From assembly GCA_964464035.1 (NCBI GenBank), contig CAYXEN010000005.1:1-64000 (forward strand): a DNA stretch of 64,000 bases, given 5' to 3'. Made by a program: the position numbers and the translations under genes. This DNA is from CAYXEN01 sp964464035. GTDB taxonomy: Bacteria > Krumholzibacteriota > Krumholzibacteriia > WVZY01. Each line of letters opens with the position of its first letter. Positions within the stretch are counted from its first letter, which is position 1. Positions 59,063-64,000 of this stretch are shown piece after piece. A model generated the notes under the pieces. That model made no database searches. It saw only the letters and a program-made list of their open reading frames with translations, and had not been told where the DNA came from.

Positions 59063-62000
59063 CTACTGGAGACGGTAGGTCTTGATCTTGGATAGCAAAT
59101 TGGGGTAGCTGATACCCAACTCCGTCGCTGCACGCGACCGGTTCCAGGCATTACGCTTGAGAGCATCCAGGATTTCACGTTTCTCGAGCTCGCAGATCTT
59201 TTCCTTGAGAGTGAGCTTGGACGTGCGCTCGTCGGAGGCCGAAGCCGAATAGTCCAGAACGACGGGGGGAAGATGCTCCAAGCCTATTTCATCACCGTCG
59301 TCGGCCAGGATCACGGCACGCTTCACGACCTTTTCCAACTCCCTCACGTTCCCCGGCCAGCGATAAGAGACGAGCTTATCCATCGCCTCGGGCGATATGC
59401 CGGTGATTATCTTACCCATTTCCGTGGCGACCTTCTCGAGATAGTACTCCAGGAGCAACGGGATATCATCCTTCCTCTTGCGAAGCGGAGGTACTTCGAG
59501 AGGAAAATCGTTGATCCGGTAATAGAAATCCTCCAGGAACCTCCCTTCCTCGCAGAGCTTGAGAAGATCGATCTTGGACGCGCAGATCACCTTGACGTCC
59601 ACCGGTATCATCTCGTTGGAGCCGACTCTCCTCACCTTGCCGGTGTCCAGGAATTGAAGTAGCTTGCCCTGCATCGCCAGCGTCGTCTTGCCGATCTCAT
59701 CGAGGAATATCGTGCCGCCGTGGGCCTGGCGCAGCAGCCCGTCCTTGTTGGCGACGGCGCCGGTGAAAGCGCCGCGGACGTGACCGAACAGCTCGCTCTC
59801 CAAGAGAGGCTCGGGCAGGGCGGCGCAGTTCACGTGGATGAACTTCTGCTCCCGCCTGTCGCTCAGAAGGTGGATCGCATAAGCTATGAGACCCTTACCC
59901 GTTCCCGTCTCCCCCTGCAGGAGCACTGTGGCGTTGGAATGGGCCACCCTCTCGGCCAAGTTTAGCAGTTTGAGCATCTCACCGTTGTCGGTGATGATAC
60001 TCGAGAAACTCTCGGGCGCCGGTTTGCGGGCACGGGCCTGCTTTCGCTCGTTGCGCAGGAGTTCGAAAACCGACAGGGAAATGAGGCTCGTATAGGCGCC
60101 GATGAAATGAACTGCTTCGCGATGGATCTGGGCGGACGAATCATCCTGATCCTTGTACAGGAAGAGGCATCCCAGTTCCTCGCCTTCGAATCCCAGTTTC
60201 TTGTATAGGCCCAGCAACGGCTTGTTCCCGTTGTCCGCTATCAAACCTGCGAGGTCCGGTTCCTCCGCCGAGCTGAAGATCGCCGCCTCACTCGCCTCCC
60301 GGCTCGAGTATTTCCCGCTAAGCCAGCGGTGAAGGGCCTTCGCCTTCCTCTTGCCGAGCGCCATCGAGGTAATGATCTCGAACCCTTCTCCTTCGGCGGA
60401 TCTTATGGCGATGAATCCTCCCCTCGCTCCCGCTTTCTCGGCGAGAAACCCGAGGGTCGAATCCAGCTCGCTCGAGAGCTTCTCGCGTGAATGCGTGCTG
60501 GCCTGGAGACCGCCCAGGGCGGCGAACTGATCCAGGACCCGGGCCGTGCTCTTGGCCATGCGTGCTTCGACGCGCGCACGCATCGCTCTCAGCATGCGCT
60601 TGATCTTGCCGTCCTCGCCCTCGGCGAGGCGATCCGCTTCGTAGACGGCCAGAAGGGCGCCGTCGAGATCGTCCAATCGGGCCTCGACCGCGGCAAGGAT
60701 GACTTGAGACAGTATCTGTCCCCTCGGATGGTCGGCCTTGCCGAAATCCATTATGCTGTCGTTGAGAATCTGCTTCGCCTTGAGGAGGCTTTCATCGTCG
60801 CGCTTCTTTATGTAGGCGCGGGCGAGGAGCTGTTCCGATCTGGCTTTCTCGTAGACGTTGCTGTAGCGATCGAACATCTCGACGCTCGTCCGCATGGCTT
60901 CGATCGCTTCATCCAGGCTCCCGGTTCTCGCCAGGCACAGGCTTCGCGTGCGCAGGAAGAAACCCATCTCGTAATACTCGCCGCAGTTGGAGGCCACTTC
61001 GAGGCCTTCCTCGATATACGCCAGCGCCTTCTGGTAGTTGGAGAGCTGGTAATGCACGTCGGCGAGCCTGCGCAGGATCTCGGCCGTTACGTCGCCTTCC
61101 GGCGCTATCTTCCTGGCCTTGCGCAGCCCGTTGTTCAAGTTGACGAGAGCCTCGTGATATCTTCCCCTCGCTATCATCAGCTCACCGAGATACTCGTCGG
61201 CGAGAGCCGACTCCCTGCCGTAGCCCGCGTCGTTGGCCATGACCTGGCCGCGGACTATGAACTTCTCGGCTTTCTTGACTTCCCCGCACTGCACGTAGGT
61301 CCGGCCCTCCATGAGGATAGCCTTCGTAAGCTTGAAATTGTCGCCGAAACGCTCCGCCATGTTCGATGCCGTGGCGAAGCTGCTCAGCGCTTCGCTGAAA
61401 CGCCTGAGCTTGCCGTAGACGATACCCAGATTGAGGTGCACGCGTATCAGGTGTTGCGTAAGCCCAAGGTCGTTGGCTATCTCCAGGGACTTGGAAAGCG
61501 AAGCGATGGCCCTTTGCCAGCGACAAGCATTCTTGTGCAGGAGCCCGAGGTTGTTGTAAACGTATGCGGTACCGACCTTGTCTTCTATCCTGCGATAGGA
61601 GGAGAGGGCGTCCATGAAAAACTCCTCGGCCTCCCCCGCCAGGCCCAGCCTGTGATAGCAATTGGCTAGGAGAATCTGGATGTCGGCCACTTCACTGTGT
61701 TCGTCGGAATGCTTGAGCCGCCTGTAGGCGCTGAAACCTATCTTGAGCGCCTCGTCGTAATAGCCCTGGTCGAGGAGGATGAACGCTTCCCGGTACTCGA
61801 TCTTGCCGAGGTCCTCGGCCGCGGGCATTTCCTGCAAGGCGGCCCTGGCCTTCTCGAGATACCTGCGTGCTTCCCTGTAATCGCCTTTCTTGCGATGGCA
61901 ATCGCTTATGCGAAGGGACAAGCGGAAACGATCCGGATATTCTTTTACATCGGATGAAGACGCGGCCTTCTTGAAGTACTCGAGAGCGGTCGAGTAGTTC

Positions 62001-62119
62001 TCCGTAGAGAAATGCATCAGGCCGATCTCTTCAGAAGGAGAGAAAATGGACTCTGAATCAGGCCTTTTGCCCGGGTTGTAGTTGAACCCGTCCTTATTTT
62101 CGTCCCGTGCGTTGGACAT
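59063..62119 (-). CDS. TPR-containing sigma-54 transcriptional activator
   Basis: A 1018-residue regulator starting at ATG 62119 (AGGAAAAG upstream). About residues 30-480 are helical repeats of TPR type (ALEYFKKAASSSDVKEYPDRFRLSLRISDCHRKKGDYREARRYLEKARAAL; AYVYNNLGLLHKNACRWQRAIASLSKSLEIAND). A GAF-like segment follows (about 540-690). The AAA+ domain has Walker A GETGTGKG (736-743), the sigma-54 contact loop GAFTGA (783-788) and Walker B GGTIFLDE; the end is a Fis-type helix-turn-helix (NRSRAATELGISYPNLLSKIKTY). It should activate sigma-54 polymerase from an enhancer. The TPR input domain, instead of a receiver, suggests sensing by protein contact. It sits directly upstream of the predicted RNA and its sigma-54 promoter. 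Confidence 0.9.
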   Translation of the reverse strand: MSNARDENKDGFNYNPGKRPDSESIFSPSEEIGLMHFSTENYSTALEYFKKAASSSDVKEYPDRFRLSLRISDCHRKKGDYREARRYLEKARAALQEMPAAEDLGKIEYREAFILLDQGYYDEALKIGFSAYRRLKHSDEHSEVADIQILLANCYHRLGLAGEAEEFFMDALSSYRRIEDKVGTAYVYNNLGLLHKNACRWQRAIASLSKSLEIANDLGLTQHLIRVHLNLGIVYGKLRRFSEALSSFATASNMAERFGDNFKLTKAILMEGRTYVQCGEVKKAEKFIVRGQVMANDAGYGRESALADEYLGELMIARGRYHEALVNLNNGLRKARKIAPEGDVTAEILRRLADVHYQLSNYQKALAYIEEGLEVASNCGEYYEMGFFLRTRSLCLARTGSLDEAIEAMRTSVEMFDRYSNVYEKARSEQLLARAYIKKRDDESLLKAKQILNDSIMDFGKADHPRGQILSQVILAAVEARLDDLDGALLAVYEADRLAEGEDGKIKRMLRAMRARVEARMAKSTARVLDQFAALGGLQASTHSREKLSSELDSTLGFLAEKAGARGGFIAIRSAEGEGFEIITSMALGKRKAKALHRWLSGKYSSREASEAAIFSSAEEPDLAGLIADNGNKPLLGLYKKLGFEGEELGCLFLYKDQDDSSAQIHREAVHFIGAYTSLISLSVFELLRNERKQARARKPAPESFSSIITDNGEMLKLLNLAERVAHSNATVLLQGETGTGKGLIAYAIHLLSDRREQKFIHVNCAALPEPLLESELFGHVRGAFTGAVANKDGLLRQAHGGTIFLDEIGKTTLAMQGKLLQFLDTGKVRRVGSNEMIPVDVKVICASKIDLLKLCEEGRFLEDFYYRINDFPLEVPPLRKRKDDIPLLLEYYLEKVATEMGKIITGISPEAMDKLVSYRWPGNVRELEKVVKRAVILADDGDEIGLEHLPPVVLDYSASASDERTSKLTLKEKICELEKREILDALKRNAWNRSRAATELGISYPNLLSKIKTYRLQ

Positions 62120-62165
62120 GTATCTTTTCCTATCTATCGCGGTTTCGCTGAGATGTGAAATCTTC

Positions 62166-62498
62166 TCAGAAGAGACCGTTCACCAGGAAATAAAGCAACC
62201 AAGCCCTAAGCGTGAAGTTCACTTCGTACGGCACCTCGTGGTTCGCCCTTCCGGCACCCTTTAGAGGATCACCGTACTTCAGTCCCCCTAAGTCATCCGC
62301 ATCACCTTTGCCGTTTCCGCCCCCGTTGTCACTCGCGTTCCCAAAGATTCCGGAACCGGGGGTGTCCCCGTTCTGGTCATGGGAACCAATGATGTGGATT
62401 TGATTCGTGGATGAGGGAGAACCTGCGAGTAGATAGGCCGAAGGGTAAATGACCAACAGACTTGTAATGGCTGTTATAACCATTAGAGTCTTTCTCAT
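62166..62498 (-). CDS. Small exported protein with Gly-rich segment and hydrophobic tail
   Basis: A 110-residue protein starting at ATG 62498, with AAGGAG upstream. The N-terminus is a long signal (LMVITAITSLLVIYPSAYLLAG). The middle is Gly/Asp/Asn-rich (QNGDTPGSGIFGNASDNGGGNGKGDADDLGG), and the end is hydrophobic (RAWLLYFLVNGLF). No family is recognised. It sits between the NtrC-type regulator gene (115 nt away, with a promoter between) and the TPR activator gene, 46 nt before the latter, so it is probably co-expressed with the activator. It could be an envelope signal that the TPR regulator reads, but this is speculation. Confidence 0.6.
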   Translation of the reverse strand: MRKTLMVITAITSLLVIYPSAYLLAGSPSSTNQIHIIGSHDQNGDTPGSGIFGNASDNGGGNGKGDADDLGGLKYGDPLKGAGRANHEVPYEVNFTLRAWLLYFLVNGLF

Positions 62499-62575
62499 CC
62501 CACATTCATCTCCTTCCGAGACAAGAGAATTAACCACCTTATCGAGTGTGGGGATAGATGGTTGATACTACACTA

Positions 62576-62605
62576 AATATATTCCAGACCACTTCGGCTT
62601 GTCAA
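62576..62605 (-). promoter_or_regulatory. Sigma-70 promoter of the small protein/TPR activator operon
   Basis: Minus strand TTGACA, 18 nt, TATATT, immediately downstream of the response regulator stop at 62614. Predicted start is about 62569, with a leader of about 70 nt before ATG 62498. Confidence 0.72.
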
Positions 62606-62613
62606 AGAAATTC

Positions 62614-63999
62614 TCAGGTTTCCTCGCCCGCGGCCTCGTCATCGGCCCGCTTCTTATAAGATATACCGTACTTTTCGAGTTTTTTGTATAGATTGCTCCT
62701 CTGCATCCCCAGCTTCTTCGCGGTCCGGCTCACGTTGAAATTGTTCTCCTTGAGCTTGTTCGCGAAAAAATCCCTTTCCACCGCTTCCCTGAACTCGTTG
62801 TAGGTCTCCTTGTCGAAATACTGCTCCTCGATATTGCGGGGCGAGCCGAGCGGAGGCAGGTCCCCGGCGTCGATAACCTCGTCACGGGTGAGGATCACGA
62901 GGCGCTCGATGAGATTCTTCAGTTCCCTCACGTTCCCCGGCCAGGAGTAGTCCATGAGGACGTCGATAGCCTTCTTCGAGATTTTCTTCGGCTTCTGCCC
63001 GAGCTCCTCCGCCGTCTGCTCCAGGAAGTACTCGCAGAGTATCGGAATGTCCGAGATCCTCTTGCGCAAGGGAGGGACGAGAATCGGCACTACGTTCAGG
63101 CGATAGAAGAGATCCTGCCTGAAACTGCCCGCTTGCGACTCCTTGAGCAGATCCTTGTTCGAAGCGGCGAGCACGCGGACGTCGACCTTCTTCGTTTCCG
63201 ATCCGCCAACCCGCTCGAATTGCGACTCCTGCAGGACGCGCAGCACTTTCGCCTGGGCGGAAAGGCTCATGTCGCCGACCTCGTCCAGAAAGATAGTGCC
63301 GCCGTCCGCGAGCTCGAACTTTCCTATCCGCCTCGAGGTCGCGCCGGTGAAAGCACCCTTCTCATGCCCGAAGAGCTCGCTCTCGATCAGTTCCTCGGGG
63401 ATGGCAGCGCAGTTCACCTCGATGAACGGCTCCGGGGCGCGCGGGCTCATCTCGTGAATGGCCCGCGCCACGAGCTCCTTGCCCGTACCGTTCTCCCCCA
63501 TTATGAGCACCCTCGTGTTGGTCGGCGCAACCTTCCTCAGCGTCTCCATTATGGCCTGCATCGACGGGTGCTCGCCTATGATCCTCCCCTTGCCCTGTAT
63601 CTTTCGCCTCAGGGTGATGTTCTCGCGGATGAGGTCCCGTTGCGCGAGCCCGTTCCTTATGACCAGCAGGATCCTTTCGGCGTCTATGGGCTTCTCGATG
63701 AAATCATAGGCACCGAGCTTGGTGGCCTCCACCGCGGTCTGGATGTTGCCGTGCCCGGAGATGATGACCACCGGCAGCTCCGGCGAATCTGCGTGCACCT
63801 GGGAGAGGACTTCCAAGCCGTCCATGCCCGGCATCTTTATGTCCAGGAGAACGAGATCGACCAGCTCGTTGGCGATCGTTTCCAGCGCCTGCCTGCCGTC
63901 CTCGGCGAGGAGGACGCGGTATTTCTCGTACTCGAGGAGGCGCTTCAAGGTCTCCCTGATGCCTTTTTCGTCGTCTGCAACGAGTATCGTCTTGGGCAT
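62614..63999 (-). CDS. NtrC-family sigma-54 response regulator
   Basis: A 461-residue protein. The receiver domain (residues 1-120: ILVADDEKGIRETLKRLLEYEKYRVLLAEDGRQALE) has the phosphoacceptor Asp53 (VLLDIKMPG) and a conserved Lys near 105 (KPIDAERILL). The AAA+ domain has Walker A GENGTGKELVARAIHE, GAFTGA (HEKGAFTGATSRR), Walker B GGTIFLDEVGDMSL, and a C-terminal Fis-type helix-turn-helix (NVSRTAKKLGMQRSNLYKKLEKYGISY). When phosphorylated, such proteins drive sigma-54 promoters. The sensor kinase is not in the window; it may lie to the right. It ends 9 nt before the promoter of the small-protein/TPR-activator unit. Confidence 0.95.
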   Translation of the reverse strand: MPKTILVADDEKGIRETLKRLLEYEKYRVLLAEDGRQALETIANELVDLVLLDIKMPGMDGLEVLSQVHADSPELPVVIISGHGNIQTAVEATKLGAYDFIEKPIDAERILLVIRNGLAQRDLIRENITLRRKIQGKGRIIGEHPSMQAIMETLRKVAPTNTRVLIMGENGTGKELVARAIHEMSPRAPEPFIEVNCAAIPEELIESELFGHEKGAFTGATSRRIGKFELADGGTIFLDEVGDMSLSAQAKVLRVLQESQFERVGGSETKKVDVRVLAASNKDLLKESQAGSFRQDLFYRLNVVPILVPPLRKRISDIPILCEYFLEQTAEELGQKPKKISKKAIDVLMDYSWPGNVRELKNLIERLVILTRDEVIDAGDLPPLGSPRNIEEQYFDKETYNEFREAVERDFFANKLKENNFNVSRTAKKLGMQRSNLYKKLEKYGISYKKRADDEAAGEET

Positions 64000-64000
64000 G

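Noticed and set aside
58214..59095. 293-codon plus-strand reading frame across the gap before the TPR activator
   Set aside because: It has no good ribosome site, no domain pattern and no signal. It overlaps the activator gene end and covers the promoter and hairpins read on the other strand, so I treat it as a chance open frame.
1..64000. CRISPR arrays, insertion sequences, tRNA or rRNA genes
   Set aside because: No regular direct repeats with spacers, no transposase-like protein, and no cloverleaf or rRNA signature was seen.

Overview
The window is a dense, almost entirely minus-strand stretch of a diderm bacterial chromosome. Only one convincing gene (an LpxH-like hydrolase, 50777-51526) lies on the plus strand. 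Several traits point to the FCB superphylum, probably an uncultured lineage near Krumholzibacteriota, Eisenbacteria or Latescibacterota: many secreted proteins ending in a FlgD-like / type IX-style sorting domain (YPNPFNPTT...GVYFYKL), PorV/PorQ-type barrels, a short (about 295 residue) Bacteroidota-like primary sigma factor, and an LpxH-like enzyme. The lineage is an inference from protein style; no rRNA gene is present.

Left part (1-13.9 kb). A truncated Ig-like surface protein sits behind a sigma-54 type promoter. Next comes a long operon reading right to left: pyruvate phosphate dikinase, a CDP-alcohol phosphatidyltransferase, a DUF4388/MshEN-like protein, a FlgD-type secreted protein, three outer-membrane barrel proteins and two lipoproteins. 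Three consecutive members carry AMPK/CBM48-type glycogen-binding domains. A secreted subtilisin-like protease lies upstream.

TCA and surface proteins (14-26.6 kb). An isocitrate/isopropylmalate-type dehydrogenase, sucD and sucC follow a group of lipoproteins and sorting-domain proteins. One of the lipoproteins is broken by a single-base frameshift. A 1003-residue sorting-domain protein has its own strong promoter, a long structured leader and a terminator.

Housekeeping (26.6-50.5 kb). There are three operons. One runs phoH, 7TM-HD phosphodiesterase, ybeY, CorC, DUF502, mgtE, recO, glyQ, glyS. The second runs M23 peptidase, DUF523, amidase, CdaR/YbbR, PhnD-like, EIIA, VanZ-like, hisS, aspS. 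The third is htrA followed by the primary sigma factor.

Right part (50.8-64 kb). An M6-like protein whose zinc motif is lost is encoded with a PorV-like barrel. A lipoprotein/DUF4384 pair follows. Then comes about 1 kb without protein-coding genes, a TPR-containing sigma-54 activator, a small secreted protein and an NtrC-type response regulator.

The most interesting feature is in that 1 kb gap. A near-perfect sigma-54 promoter (58837-58851) is followed by about 325 nt holding six or more perfect or near-perfect hairpins, and ends in a 14-bp stem with a run of T (58511-58623). This looks like an undescribed sigma-54-dependent structured RNA next to its likely activator. A second exact sigma-54 motif (58059-58073) sits at the start of the lipoprotein/DUF4384 operon, and a third good match (999-1016) precedes the Ig-like gene. 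Together they suggest a local sigma-54 regulon for cell-surface functions.
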